Shown: positions 27,222 through 37,225, numbered from the stretch's first letter. The stretch: 64,000 nt of DNA from Rhizobium binae (GCF_017357225.1 NZ_CP071604.1:3227001-3291000); one strand, 5' to 3'. The notes: a model not told the origin generated them from the sequence alone. Translations and numbers: made by a program.

Positions 27222-30034
27222 ACGCCCTTCCCTTCGCTTTCGCCTATCCTGTCATTCTCGGCGCCCTCGTCGCCCTGCCCGTGATCTGGTGGCTGCTGAG
27301 GCTGACGCCGCCACATCCGAAGAGCGAGGTCTTTCCGCCGCTGAAGATCCTCGCATCGGTGCTGAAGCGCGAGGAGACGCCAGCCCAGAGCCCCTGGTGG
27401 CTGACACTGCTGCGCATGCTGCTCGCCGCCACCATCATCTTCGCGATCGCCGATCCGGTCTTTAATCCGCGCACCAGTTCGCTCGCATCGGGCGGCCCGC
27501 TCGCCCTCTTCATCGACAACAGCTGGGCGGCCGCACCCGATTGGGAGCGCCGCGTCCAGACAGCCGACGCGCTGATTGACGATGCCGAAGCTGCCGGCAT
27601 GCCCGTGTCGATCGCCTTCACTGCCGATCCGACCAACGACGCCGTGCCCGGCACCGCGGCGGCCGCCCGCGACAAGCTGCGCGCCGCCGAGCCGCGGCCG
27701 CTGGTGCCGGACCGCGAGCGTGCCTTCCAGGCGCTGCGCTCCGCCCTGAACGGCATCAAGCCCGGCACCCTCGCCTTTCTGACCGATGGCGCCGCCGCCA
27801 AGGCCGACGACGCCACGGTCCGTCAGCTGGCCGAACTCCAGCCCGCTGATCTGCGCCTGATCGAGGGTGACGCCGCGCGAACGATTGCGATCACCGCGGC
27901 CAACAACGCGGCTGATGCCATGACCGTCAAAGTCACGCGCCTCAACGCTTCGCATGCCGCATCCGTGGCGCTGAACGCCGTCGACAGCCAGGGCCGCTCG
28001 ATCGCCAACGGCAGGGTGGACTTCCGCCCGGGCCAAAGCGTCGCGACGAGTTCGATCACCGCCCCCTTCGAGATGCGCAACGATTTCGCGCGCATCAGCG
28101 TCGACAATGGCGCGACGGCAGGCGCGGTCCATCTTCTCGACGACGCATTTAAGCGCCGCCGTGTAGTGCTGCTGTCGGGAGCCGGCGGGGATGAGTTCCA
28201 GCCGCTGCTGTCGCCGCTCTATTATATCCAGCGGGCGCTGCAGCCCTATGCGGATCTGATCCAGCCCGGCGATTCCGACCTTTCGGTCGCCATACCGAAA
28301 CTTCTCGCCAATAATCCCTCCATCATCATCATGGCCGATATCGGCCGACTGCCGGAGGACACTTACGAACCCCTGACGCGCTGGATATCGAATGGCGGCA
28401 TGCTCTTGCGCTTCGCCGGCCCGCGCATGGCGGCAGCCCCTGCCGACGATCCTCTCATCCCCGTCATTCTGCGGCAGGGAGAACGGGCGCTGGGCGGCAC
28501 ATTGTCCTGGAGCGAACCGCAGTCGCTGGCCGAATTTCCGAATTTCGGGCCTTTCTCGGGCATAGCGCGTCCTGCTGACGTCGTCATCAAGCGGCAGGTG
28601 CTTGCTGAACCCACCCCCGATCTTGCCGAACGCACCTGGGCGAGCCTCGCCGACGGCACGCCGCTCGTGACGATGAAGCCGCTCGCATCCGGCCAGATCG
28701 TTCTGTTTCACGTCACCGCCGAAGCGACATGGTCGGATCTGCCGATTTCGGGCACTTTTGTCGACATGCTGCGTCATCTCCTCCAGATATCGCGCTCGGG
28801 CGGCGTAACGCCGGAGGCCCGCGGCAATGCGCGTGTGGCCGAGACCCTGCCGCCATTCCGCATGCTGACGGCCAAGGGCACTCTCGTCTCCGAGACGGGT
28901 TCGGCGCGGCCGCTCACTCCAAAGGCCGGAACGGAGCCGACGGCGAATTTCGACAATCCGCCCGGGCTTTATGGTTCGGAAGATGGTTTCACCTCTTTGA
29001 ACGTGCTGCCCGAGGAGGCCGAACTGAAGCCGCTCGACACGGCAGGGACGACGGCCGTCCGCGAAGGCTTGATCGGCGGCGAAAGCTGGTCGGCAAAACC
29101 CGCGCTCTTTCTCGCCGCCTTTCTGCTGCTGCTGGCCGACAGTCTGATCGTCCTCTTCATGAACGGCGCCTTCTCGCGCTTGCGCCCGGCTGTGCGCATC
29201 ATGAGCGTGATCGCAATAGCGCTCAGTGCCGGCTTCCTGCTGCAGCCCGGCCCGCTGCACGCCGACGATTCTCAGCCCGGCGATGACCTCATCTTGCAGC
29301 GGCTCGACAACACCCACCTCGCCTATGTCGTCACCGGCGAACCGGAGGTCGACAATATATCCGAGCGCGGCCTCGAGGGCCTCACCCAGTTCCTGACCTT
29401 CCGCACGACGCTTGAGCCGGCGCCGCCTGTCGGCCTCGACCTCACCAAGGACGAACTCGCCTTCTATCCGATCATCTACTGGCCGGTTTCGGCAACGGCG
29501 CCGATGCCGTCGTCGGCGGCGATCAGCCGCATCGACGCCTATATGCGCAACGGCGGCACCGTGCTTTTCGATACCCGCGATCAGATCAGCGCATTGGACA
29601 ATGGTGGCAATGTCAGCGCCAACGGCCAGAGGCTGCAGGAGATCCTCGCCAATCTCGACATTCCGCCGCTCGAGCCGGTGCCATCAGATCACGTGCTGAC
29701 GAAATCCTTCTACCTCCTGCAGAGCTTTCCCGGCCGTTATGCCGGCAGCCCTCTGTGGATCGAGGCCCGGCAGGGCGGCGGCCGCGAAACCACCGAAAAG
29801 ACGGCGGCGACGGCCGACGGCGTTTCGCCGATCCTGATCACCGGCAATGATTTCGCCGGCGCCTGGGCGGTCGACGACAACGGCGTGCCGATGCTGCCGA
29901 CCGTGCCCTCCGACGAAGGCCAGCGCGAATATGCCTATCGTTCCGGCGTCAATATCATGATGTATATGCTGACAGGCAACTACAAGACCGACCAGGTTCA
30001 CGTTCCCGACCTCCTTGAACGGTTAGGACAATGA
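27218..30034 (+). CDS. DUF4159 membrane protein with BatA-type N-terminus
   Basis: A 938-residue protein. The N-terminus has two hydrophobic segments with a BatA/aerotolerance-type pattern (FAYPVILGALVALPVIWWLL, then PWWLTLLRMLLAATIIFAIAD). A VWA-like region without a full MIDAS (LALFIDNSWAAAPDWE) follows. There is another membrane segment at about 625-645, then one near 660-680, and the C-terminal third is the DUF4159 domain (FYPIIYWPVS, MRNGGTVLFDTRDQ). It starts with GTG overlapping the previous stop and is followed one base later by the next gene. Likely the scaffold of a MoxR-type complex. Confidence 0.82.
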   Translation: MNALPFAFAYPVILGALVALPVIWWLLRLTPPHPKSEVFPPLKILASVLKREETPAQSPWWLTLLRMLLAATIIFAIADPVFNPRTSSLASGGPLALFIDNSWAAAPDWERRVQTADALIDDAEAAGMPVSIAFTADPTNDAVPGTAAAARDKLRAAEPRPLVPDRERAFQALRSALNGIKPGTLAFLTDGAAAKADDATVRQLAELQPADLRLIEGDAARTIAITAANNAADAMTVKVTRLNASHAASVALNAVDSQGRSIANGRVDFRPGQSVATSSITAPFEMRNDFARISVDNGATAGAVHLLDDAFKRRRVVLLSGAGGDEFQPLLSPLYYIQRALQPYADLIQPGDSDLSVAIPKLLANNPSIIIMADIGRLPEDTYEPLTRWISNGGMLLRFAGPRMAAAPADDPLIPVILRQGERALGGTLSWSEPQSLAEFPNFGPFSGIARPADVVIKRQVLAEPTPDLAERTWASLADGTPLVTMKPLASGQIVLFHVTAEATWSDLPISGTFVDMLRHLLQISRSGGVTPEARGNARVAETLPPFRMLTAKGTLVSETGSARPLTPKAGTEPTANFDNPPGLYGSEDGFTSLNVLPEEAELKPLDTAGTTAVREGLIGGESWSAKPALFLAAFLLLLADSLIVLFMNGAFSRLRPAVRIMSVIAIALSAGFLLQPGPLHADDSQPGDDLILQRLDNTHLAYVVTGEPEVDNISERGLEGLTQFLTFRTTLEPAPPVGLDLTKDELAFYPIIYWPVSATAPMPSSAAISRIDAYMRNGGTVLFDTRDQISALDNGGNVSANGQRLQEILANLDIPPLEPVPSDHVLTKSFYLLQSFPGRYAGSPLWIEARQGGGRETTEKTAATADGVSPILITGNDFAGAWAVDDNGVPMLPTVPSDEGQREYAYRSGVNIMMYMLTGNYKTDQVHVPDLLERLGQ

Positions 30035-30035
30035 G

Positions 30036-32108
30036 ATGACCTTCGACTTTTCACCTTTCCTGCCCTGGCCGGTTCTGGCGGCGCTGGCCGCCATCGGCGC
30101 GCTCATCGCCGCCTTCGCGATCTGGCGTGGCATCCGCGGCGCCTGGATCAGGACGCTGGCGGCACTCGCCCTGCTGACCGCGCTCGCCAATCCCGTGCTG
30201 CTGCAGGAGGACCGGGATCAGCTGTCGACGATCGTCCCCGTTCTCGTCGACCGGAGCCAGAGCCAGCAGACACCCGACCGGGTCAAGATGACCGACGATG
30301 CGCTGGCAGCCCTGAAGAGCCAGCTCGCCCGCTTTCCCCAGATCGAGCCTCGCTTCATCGATGTCGAAGGCGACGTCAATTCCGACGTGCCGTCGACGCG
30401 CCTGTTCGATGCGATGGCGGCCAACATCGCCGATGTCCCGCCGTCGCGCATCGGCGGCGCCATCATGCTGACCGACGGCGAAGTCCATGATGTTCCGGCC
30501 GCCAATCAGGCGCTCGGTTTCGACGCGCCGATTCATGGCCTCATCACCGGCAAGGCCAACGAATTCGATCGCCGCATCGAGGTCATCAAGGGGCCGCGCT
30601 TCGGCATCGTCAACGAGGAGCAGCAGGTCGTCCTGCGCGTCTTCGACGACGGCCCGAGCCCTGGCGGCACCGCCGACGTCACGGTAAAGCTCAACGGTGA
30701 CGAGATCGCCACGCTGCAGGCGACACCCGGCCAGGATACGCCTTTCTCCTTCAAGGTGCCGGGAGGCGGCAGCAACGTGCTCGAATTCTCGGTCGCCCCC
30801 CTTCCCGGCGAAGTCACCACCGCCAATAACCGTGCTGTCCACGTCATCGACGGCATCCGCCAGAATCTGCGCGTCCTGCTTGTCTCCGGCGAACCGCATG
30901 CCGGCGAACGCGCCTGGCGGAACCTCTTGAAATCCGACGCCTCGGTCGATCTCGTCCATTTCACCATTCTGCGCCCGCCGGAAAAGCAGGATGGCACGCC
31001 AATCAACGAGCTGTCGCTGATCGCTTTCCCGACACGCGAGCTCTTCATTGACAAGATCAAGGATTTCGACCTGATCATCTTCGACCGCTATCAGGACCGG
31101 GCGAATGTGCTGCCGATGCTCTACTACGACAACATCGCCCAATATGTGGAGAACGGCGGAGCGCTGCTGATCGCCGCCGGTCCGGAACACGCAAGCCCGG
31201 AATCGATCGCGATGACGCCGCTCGCTTCCGTGCTGCCGGCAGAGCCGACGGGCCAGATGATCGAGAAGGCCTTTTACCCCCGCCTCTCCGAGGAAGGCCG
31301 CAAGCACCCCGTCACGCGCGGCCTGGACGGCTCGGGCGAGGACCCGCCGCATTGGGGGCGCTGGTTCCGCAGCGTCGACGTCGAGCGGCCGCAGGGCGAG
31401 ACGATCATGCTCGGCGCCGATAACCACCCGCTCTTGGTGCTGAACCGCGCCGGCCAGGGCCGCGTCGCCATGCTGCTCTCCGATCAGGGCTGGCTCTGGG
31501 CCCGCGGCTTCGAAGGCGGCGGTCCGAATGTCTCCCTCTATCGCCGCATCGCCCATTGGCTGATGAAGGAACCGGCGCTCGAGGAAGAAGCGCTGACGGC
31601 GCGCGCCTCCGGCCGAACCCTTGAAATCACCCGGCAGACGATCGGCGACAATCCGGGCAATGCCACCGTGCGCTACCCCTCCGGCAAGACCGAAAACTTG
31701 CCCCTGACCCAATCCGAACCGGGCCTCTACAAGGCGGAGAAGCGGATGGACGAGATCGGCCTCTTCGAAATCCGCAACGGCAAACTGTCGACCCTTGTCC
31801 ATATCGGCGCCGTCGACGCGCCAGAATTCAAGGCGATGATCTCGACGACAAATGTGCTGAAACCTGTCGTCGAGAGGAGCAAAGGTCTCGTGACCCGCGT
31901 CGCCAGTGAGAAGGGCACGATCACCGTTCCCCCGATCCTGCCGGTGCGCGGCCAGGTCCGCGTCTCCGACAATGACCGCATTATGATCCGCATGACCAGC
32001 GAGACGGTCTTGAAGGGCATCAACACACTGCCGCTCTTTGCCGGTTTTGCCGGCGTCGGCATATTGCTGCTCGCCTTCGGCGCTATGTGGTGGCGCGAGG
32101 GGCGGTAG
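30036..32108 (+). CDS. Large membrane protein, VWA/glutamine-amidotransferase-like (last gene of moxR operon)
   Basis: A 690-residue protein with two N-terminal helices (PWPVLAALAAIGALIAAFAIW and IRTLAALALLTALANPVLL), a VWA-like periplasmic region (VPVLVDRSQSQQTPDRV), a central class I amidotransferase-like fold (VLLVSGEPHAGERAWRN, YVENGGALLIAAGPEH) lacking an evident catalytic Cys, and one C-terminal helix (LPLFAGFAGVGILLLAFGAMWW). Function unknown. It begins two bases after the upstream stop, so it belongs to the same operon. Confidence 0.78.
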   Translation: MTFDFSPFLPWPVLAALAAIGALIAAFAIWRGIRGAWIRTLAALALLTALANPVLLQEDRDQLSTIVPVLVDRSQSQQTPDRVKMTDDALAALKSQLARFPQIEPRFIDVEGDVNSDVPSTRLFDAMAANIADVPPSRIGGAIMLTDGEVHDVPAANQALGFDAPIHGLITGKANEFDRRIEVIKGPRFGIVNEEQQVVLRVFDDGPSPGGTADVTVKLNGDEIATLQATPGQDTPFSFKVPGGGSNVLEFSVAPLPGEVTTANNRAVHVIDGIRQNLRVLLVSGEPHAGERAWRNLLKSDASVDLVHFTILRPPEKQDGTPINELSLIAFPTRELFIDKIKDFDLIIFDRYQDRANVLPMLYYDNIAQYVENGGALLIAAGPEHASPESIAMTPLASVLPAEPTGQMIEKAFYPRLSEEGRKHPVTRGLDGSGEDPPHWGRWFRSVDVERPQGETIMLGADNHPLLVLNRAGQGRVAMLLSDQGWLWARGFEGGGPNVSLYRRIAHWLMKEPALEEEALTARASGRTLEITRQTIGDNPGNATVRYPSGKTENLPLTQSEPGLYKAEKRMDEIGLFEIRNGKLSTLVHIGAVDAPEFKAMISTTNVLKPVVERSKGLVTRVASEKGTITVPPILPVRGQVRVSDNDRIMIRMTSETVLKGINTLPLFAGFAGVGILLLAFGAMWWREGR

Positions 32109-32111
32109 ACC

Positions 32112-32528
32112 ATGGCGGAATTCGAGTTCACCGCCTCGCCCTCATCGGAGGAGCTCGCGGCGATCACCGATGCGCTTTCCGCCTTCAACACCGGCGATGT
32201 CGGCCCCGCAGATCGCCGGCCGCTTGCCATCCTCATTCGCGATACCGACGGCAACGTGACCGGCGGTCTGTCTGGCTTTACCGCCTGGGGCTGGCTCTTC
32301 ATCCAGATGCTCTATATTCCCGAGACGCTGCGCGGCACCGGTCTCGCCGGCAAGCTCCTGGCAAAAGCCGAAGACGAGGCCAGAGCCCGGGGGTGCCGCG
32401 GCGCTTGGATCGACACATTCAGCCCGCAGGCTCTCAGCGCCTATCTGCGCCAGGATTATGAAGTCTTCGGGGAGCTCGAGGATTTCCCGAAAGGTCGCAC
32501 GCGCAGTTTCCTCCGGAAAAAACTATAG
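32112..32528 (+). CDS. GNAT N-acetyltransferase
   Basis: A 138-residue GNAT fold protein (FIQMLYIPETLRGTGLAGKLL is the acetyl-CoA loop, followed by an AEDEARARGCRGAWIDTF beta-helix and a YLRQDYEVFGEL end). It begins three bases after the moxR operon and is likely cotranscribed. The substrate is unknown. It converges on another acetyltransferase gene one base away. Confidence 0.85.
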   Translation: MAEFEFTASPSSEELAAITDALSAFNTGDVGPADRRPLAILIRDTDGNVTGGLSGFTAWGWLFIQMLYIPETLRGTGLAGKLLAKAEDEARARGCRGAWIDTFSPQALSAYLRQDYEVFGELEDFPKGRTRSFLRKKL

Positions 32529-33029
32529 TCATCCGCGCCAAGCGATGGTGCCCGTCAGCCGTTCATGCACGCCCTCGGCGATCGGAACGACGAGCACACG
32601 GCCGGGATCGACGGGGCCCGGAAAAGAAAGCGCGTTATAGGCGACCTTCTCGAAGCCGAGCGGGCCATAATAGGGCGGGTCGCCGACAAGGATGACGGCT
32701 TCCGAACCTTTACGACGCGCCGCTTCCACCGCGATCCGCACCAGTTCCCGGCCGATACCCATGTTCTTGTGCGAGGGGCGCACGGCAAGCGGGCCGAGAA
32801 GATGACCTTTAACCGTGCCAGCGAGAACCGGCGTCATCCGCACCGAGGCGATCGTTTCGCCGTCGTCGGCGCAGATGAAGGAGAGCGACAGGTCATGCGG
32901 TCCCTGCTCGCGAATGCGTGCGGCCGCCCGCGTGAAGCGGCCGGGGCCGAAGGCTTCTTCGTTGATTTGCTCGATGGCGGCGTCGTGGGACGCGTCTTCG
33001 GTGAGGTAAACGAGATCGTGCTTGTACAT
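32529..33029 (-). CDS. GNAT N-acetyltransferase, YhbS-like
   Basis: A 166-residue acetyltransferase: HDAAIEQINEEAFGPGRFTRAAARIREQ, then LGPLAVRPSHKNMGIGRELVRIAVEAARRKG (acetyl-CoA loop) and VGDPPYYGPLGFEKVAYNALSFPGPVDP. The motif VGDPxYYxxFGF is typical of the YhbS subgroup. The start is uncertain: MYKHDLVYLTED at 33029 is chosen since similarity-type sequence begins there; the frame extends to 33194 with earlier Met codons. No clear ribosome site supports either. Confidence 0.82.
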   Translation of the reverse strand: MYKHDLVYLTEDASHDAAIEQINEEAFGPGRFTRAAARIREQGPHDLSLSFICADDGETIASVRMTPVLAGTVKGHLLGPLAVRPSHKNMGIGRELVRIAVEAARRKGSEAVILVGDPPYYGPLGFEKVAYNALSFPGPVDPGRVLVVPIAEGVHERLTGTIAWRG

Positions 33030-33347
33030 GATGACAGAAACCGGATGGACAGATTGATGGGTCTCGAACACGCCTTTGGCGTTCGGGAGCATCAGCGTCG
33101 TCGCGGGTTTCTGGTAACGAACATCACGCAAGATCCTAAAATCGTGGAGAGGCCGATAGCAGGAAAAATTTCCGCCGTCCAACGTAAAATGCACACCACA
33201 TCGCCGGGCCTCTTTTCAAGCGCTCAACGGACGCTGGAGCGCTCTCGATGATGCCGTGCCCGAACGGCGTGACACACTGTTCAACCTTTACCACCTGCAA
33301 AGCCCCGCTATCTCAGCTAACTTCGGCTCCGACACACAATCGAGGGA

Positions 33348-34343
33348 ATGAAGTTCATGGGAATGCTGGTGGACGGCGTCTGGCATGACGTCTGGTACGA
33401 CACGAAGAATGGCAATGGCCAATTCAAACGGCAGCCCTCGCAGTTCCGCAATTGGGTGACGGCAGACGGCGCGGCCGGGCCTACCGGCAGCGGCGGCTTT
33501 AAGGCCGAGCCCGACCGTTACCATCTCTACGTCTCGCTTGCCTGCCCTTGGGCGCACCGCACGCTGATCTTCCGCAAGCTGAAGAAGCTGGAGGAGCTGA
33601 TTTCGGTTTCCGTTGTCGATCCGCTGATGGTCGAGAACGGCTGGGAGTTCAAGATCGGCGACGGCGCGACCGGCGATCATCTCTTCGGCGCGGCGACACT
33701 CTGGCAGATCTACGTCAAGGCGAATCCACACTATTCCGGCCGCGTGACGGTGCCCGTCCTCTGGGACAAGAAAACCGGCACAATCGTCAACAACGAATCC
33801 GCTGAGATCATCCGCATGTTCAATAGCGCCTTCGACGGGTTGACCGGCTCAAAGGCCGATTTCTATCCGGAGGATCTGCGCGCCGACATCGATGCGCTGA
33901 ACGCTATCGTCTACGACACCGTCAACAATGGCGTCTACAAGGCGGGCTTTGCCACCGCCCAGGAAGCCTACGCCGAAAATGTCACCAAGCTGTTCGAAAC
34001 ACTCGACAGGCTCGACCAGCGCCTCGGCAAGAGCCGCTACCTTTTCGGAGACAGGCTGACCGAAGCCGACTGGCGTCTGTTCACGACGCTGGTGCGTTTC
34101 GACCCGGTCTATGTCGGCCACTTCAAGTGCAACATCCGCCGCATCGCCGACTACCGCAACCTGCCCGGTTACACCAGAGATCTCTACCAGACGACAGGCG
34201 TCGCCGACACGGTGAACCTGAAACACATCAAGCAGCACTATTACCGCAGCCACAGGACGATCAACCCGACCGGCATCGTTCCCGTCGGCCCGGCGCTCGA
34301 TCTCGACAGTCCGCATGGACGTGAAAGGATCTACGCGGCCTGA
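33348..34343 (+). CDS. Glutathionyl-hydroquinone reductase-type glutathione transferase
   Basis: A 331-residue Xi-class enzyme. The N-terminal thioredoxin-like part has the active Cys in YVSLACPWAHRTLIFRKLKKL, followed by NNESAEIIRMFNSAF and the C-terminal helical domain with LTEADWRLFTTLVRFDPVYVGHFKCN. It would reduce glutathionyl-hydroquinones with glutathione. It begins MKFMGMLVDGVWHDVWYDT; Met 33357 is an alternative. Length matches the E. coli YqjG family. Confidence 0.92.
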   Translation: MKFMGMLVDGVWHDVWYDTKNGNGQFKRQPSQFRNWVTADGAAGPTGSGGFKAEPDRYHLYVSLACPWAHRTLIFRKLKKLEELISVSVVDPLMVENGWEFKIGDGATGDHLFGAATLWQIYVKANPHYSGRVTVPVLWDKKTGTIVNNESAEIIRMFNSAFDGLTGSKADFYPEDLRADIDALNAIVYDTVNNGVYKAGFATAQEAYAENVTKLFETLDRLDQRLGKSRYLFGDRLTEADWRLFTTLVRFDPVYVGHFKCNIRRIADYRNLPGYTRDLYQTTGVADTVNLKHIKQHYYRSHRTINPTGIVPVGPALDLDSPHGRERIYAA

Positions 34344-34349
34344 GGCCTC

Positions 34350-34829
34350 TTACCAGCGGTGGCCGGGCTGCTGTTCGCCTCGAAGCTCGGCGAGGCGGCG
34401 ATGGGTCGCCTCGGTCGTGCCGGCGGGCAGGCTGTCGAGGGAAAAGAAACCGCTGTCGGAAATCTCCCAGTCTGGCGGACGCGGTGCCGTCTGCTCGACG
34501 GTTACCCGGTAGAAGACGACATGGTCGCGCCGCGTGGTTGTCGTGTTGAAATAGACCTGGATCAGCTGCGGCTTGCCGATGATCCTGAGGTTGCCCTCCT
34601 CGCGCAACTCCTTGGCCAGCGCTTCTTCGACCGTCTCGTTGCGTTCCAGCCCGCCGCCCGGCATATGCCAGCCGCCGACATAGCTGTGGCGGACGAGAAA
34701 AATCCGCCCCTCTGCATCGAAGCAGGCGGCTCTGACACCCATCGTCATGCCCCGGGCGAAGGAGAAATAGACATGCAGAAGGCGCAGGGCCGTCCTGATA
34801 TGAAGGGGCCGCTTTTCTTTATCCACCAT
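34350..34829 (-). CDS. NUDIX hydrolase
   Basis: A 159-residue NUDIX protein. The box reads GGGLERNETVEEALAKELREEGN: both catalytic Glu residues of the EE pair are present, but the usual Arg before the Glu is Lys, and the Gly near the end is Asn, so it deviates from REUXEEXGU. The opening has a hydrophobic segment (LRLLHVYFSFARGMTMGVRAACF). The substrate cannot be guessed. It is convergent with the GST gene. Confidence 0.82.
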   Translation of the reverse strand: MVDKEKRPLHIRTALRLLHVYFSFARGMTMGVRAACFDAEGRIFLVRHSYVGGWHMPGGGLERNETVEEALAKELREEGNLRIIGKPQLIQVYFNTTTTRRDHVVFYRVTVEQTAPRPPDWEISDSGFFSLDSLPAGTTEATHRRLAELRGEQQPGHRW

Positions 34830-34899
34830 CGCTCCGTTTCAGCTCTTCATCGCGCCGGATGTGTTTGATTTGTCAATAAGCTGGTCTATGTCTCGTAGC

Positions 34900-35808
34900 A
34901 TGTTCAAGCTCGCGCATATTTCCGACGTCCATCTTGGGCCGTTGCCCCGTCTTTCCATCCAGGAGCTGTTTTCAAAACGCATAACGGGCTTTGTGAACTG
35001 GCATCGAAATCGGCGCAAGCATCTTTTCGGCAGCACGCTCGATCTGTTGCTCGATGACATCCGCGCCCATCGGGCCGATCATCTGGCCGTCACCGGCGAC
35101 CTTGTCAATCTGGCAAGCGGCATCGAAATCCGCGCCGCTGCCGCCTGGCTGCGCGAACTCGGCGATCCCGCCGACACCTCGGTCGTTCCCGGCAACCACG
35201 ACGCCTATGTGCCGGGTGCCTATGAGAAATCGATGCGGGCCTGGTACGACTATGTCCGTGGCGATCTCGCCCCGTCGCAATGGCAGGAGGACCGGCACAT
35301 CTTCCCCTATCTGCGTGTCCGCGGCAAAGTCGCGATCGTCGGCTGCTCGACGGCGGTCGCCACGCCTCCCTTCGCCGCCTCCGGCTTCTTCGGCGCGCGC
35401 CAGGCACGCGATACCGTCAACATGCTGCGCGCGGCCGGCGAAGCCGGCCTCTTCCGTGTCGTCATGATCCATCATCCGCCGATCCGCGGCGCCACGACTT
35501 TCTACAAGCGGATGATCGGGATCCGCCGCTTCGCCGCCGTCATTTCGACGGGCGGCGCCGAACTCGTATTGCATGGCCACACACACCTGAATACGCTGCA
35601 CTGGCTGCGCGGCCAGGTGCAGCCGGTGCCCGTCGTCGGCATCGCGTCGGCCTCGCAGGGACCGGGCAGCATCAAGCCCGCCGCAGCCTACAACCTCTTC
35701 TCCATCGACGGCTCCCCCGGTGCCTGGGAGCTGAGCGGCGAGCGCTTCAGCCTGAACCGGGCCGGCGACGCCGTGATTCCGGAAAGCGTTGATATTTTCG
35801 CGCCTTAG
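34900..35808 (+). CDS. Calcineurin-type metallophosphoesterase
   Basis: A 302-residue dimetal phosphoesterase. All motifs are in order: HISDVHLG, VTGDLVNL, VPGNHDAY, MIHHPPI and HGHTHLN. The fold resembles CpdA-type phosphodiesterases, but the substrate (cyclic nucleotide, lipid or nucleotide) cannot be read out. There is no signal peptide. ATG 34900 or ATG 34888 are both possible; neither has a convincing ribosome site. It is divergent from the NUDIX gene. Confidence 0.9.
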   Translation: MFKLAHISDVHLGPLPRLSIQELFSKRITGFVNWHRNRRKHLFGSTLDLLLDDIRAHRADHLAVTGDLVNLASGIEIRAAAAWLRELGDPADTSVVPGNHDAYVPGAYEKSMRAWYDYVRGDLAPSQWQEDRHIFPYLRVRGKVAIVGCSTAVATPPFAASGFFGARQARDTVNMLRAAGEAGLFRVVMIHHPPIRGATTFYKRMIGIRRFAAVISTGGAELVLHGHTHLNTLHWLRGQVQPVPVVGIASASQGPGSIKPAAAYNLFSIDGSPGAWELSGERFSLNRAGDAVIPESVDIFAP

Positions 35809-35967
35809 CGCCGGATTCGAACTCCTTTCATTCAGCACTTGAATCAATCTGCGAAGACATCGGATCATCGTCGCAACATTTGCCATGGAGGTTGCTTATC
35901 CTCTTGGTATTTTCGGCGGTAAGCGTACAATCCGCGCAACTGCATCGCCTCAGAATGGAGCCTGCCG

Positions 35968-36528
35968 ATGACCTTCTCCTTCCATCGCCTTGGCAGAATT
36001 TCGCTTGCCACGGGCTTTGCCTTCAGCATCGCCACGGCCGCTTTCGCGGTCGGCGGCGGCAACGACGACACCAACCCGCCGCCGAAGACCGAGACGACCA
36101 AGACCTGCACCGGCGGCAAGGTCTGGGACAAGACCAAGAAGGAATGCGTCACCCCGAAGAAGAGCAGCTTCAACGACGACGACCTTTACAATTTCGCCCG
36201 CGAATTTGCCTATGCCGGCCAGTATGAGAACGCCATCACCGTGCTCAATCTCGCCCGCAATCAAAACGACCCGCGCATCCTGAACTATCTCGGCTACGCC
36301 AACCGCAAAGCCGGCCGCATGGAACTCGGCATGTCCTATTACCGCAAGGCGCTGCAGGCCGATGAGAACTACATCCTCGCCCGCTCCTACATGGGCATGG
36401 CGCTGGTGGAACAGGGGGACATCGAGGGCGCCCGCGTCCAGCTCATCGAAATCCGCGATCGCGGCGGCGAAGGCACCTGGGCCTATCGCGCTCTACTGCA
36501 AAGTTTGAACGGCTACAGGACATATTGA
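35968..36528 (+). CDS. Exported TPR protein
   Basis: A 186-residue protein with a signal peptide (FHRLGRISLATGFAFSIATAAFAVGGG), a short linker with a Cys pair (KTCTGGKVWDKTKKECVTP), and about three tetratricopeptide repeats (LYNFAREFAYAGQYENAITVLNLA, then ILNYLGYANRKAGRMELGMSYYRKAL). It probably mediates protein contacts in the periplasm. Partners are unknown. The neighbouring sigma factor pair is 190 bases downstream. Confidence 0.8.
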   Translation: MTFSFHRLGRISLATGFAFSIATAAFAVGGGNDDTNPPPKTETTKTCTGGKVWDKTKKECVTPKKSSFNDDDLYNFAREFAYAGQYENAITVLNLARNQNDPRILNYLGYANRKAGRMELGMSYYRKALQADENYILARSYMGMALVEQGDIEGARVQLIEIRDRGGEGTWAYRALLQSLNGYRTY

Positions 36529-36715
36529 CGCAAGCTTTGCAGGCTATGATTACGAAAATTCCCTGGGAAAGGGGACTGGAAACGACCGGATGCTTGCGAA
36601 GTGGGGGAGAGTTGCTCCATAAAGCACATGCATTACCGGCGACAAGAAGGCCGGATTCGCGTCCGATCGCGGAAGCGTCGTCCGCGAAACTACTGTGAGT
36701 GCTCCTGGATAGACA

Positions 36716-37225
36716 ATGCGTCAGCCCGCAACGACCATCGACCTCCGCCGTGATCTCGTCGGCCTTCTGCCGCGCCTTCGCCGCTTCGCGATCACGCTCG
36801 CGGGCGAGGCGAATGCGGCCGACGAACTTGTCCAGGCCGTCTGTCAGCGGGCTATCTCCAAGGGTCATCAGTGGAGCGGCGAAGGTCGTCTGGAAAGCTG
36901 GATGTATACGCTTGCCCGCCAGCAATGGGCCGACGACAGCCGCAAGCGCAAGCCGAAGGCTTCCGTCCGCGGAAACGTCACCGATATTCGCGAGGCCGCG
37001 CGCGAGCGCTCGGCCGCGGTCGATTCCGACGCCATCCATCGCATGATCGCCGATATGCCGGACGGCGTTTCCTCGGTCTTCCTGCTCGTCGACGTCGAAG
37101 GCCACAGCTACCAGCAGGCGGCCGACATCATGGGCATCCCGGCCGCGACCGTCGCCTCGCAGCTCGCCACCGCAAGGCTGCATTTCGCAGGCCTTGCCGG
37201 CACCCACCCGATCCACAGGTACTGA
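36716..37225 (+). CDS. ECF-type RNA polymerase sigma factor
   Basis: A 169-residue group 4 sigma factor. Region 2 covers about 10-75 (LPRLRRFAITLAGEANAADELVQAVCQRA, then WMYTLARQQWADDSRKRK) and region 4 covers about 105-160 with the HTH (VEGHSYQQAADIMGIPAATVASQLATARLHF). The stop is followed one base later by the probable start of the anti-sigma gene. The target promoters are unknown. Confidence 0.9.
   Translation: MRQPATTIDLRRDLVGLLPRLRRFAITLAGEANAADELVQAVCQRAISKGHQWSGEGRLESWMYTLARQQWADDSRKRKPKASVRGNVTDIREAARERSAAVDSDAIHRMIADMPDGVSSVFLLVDVEGHSYQQAADIMGIPAATVASQLATARLHFAGLAGTHPIHRY

Noticed and set aside
35885..35971. 28-codon ORF overlapping the start of the TPR gene (ATGA)
   Set aside because: No ribosome site and ordinary composition; the overlap alone is not enough.
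36529..36715. EcfG-type (GGAAC) promoter ahead of the sigma gene
   Set aside because: GGAAAC occurs at about 36577, but no matching CGTT lies at the right distance.
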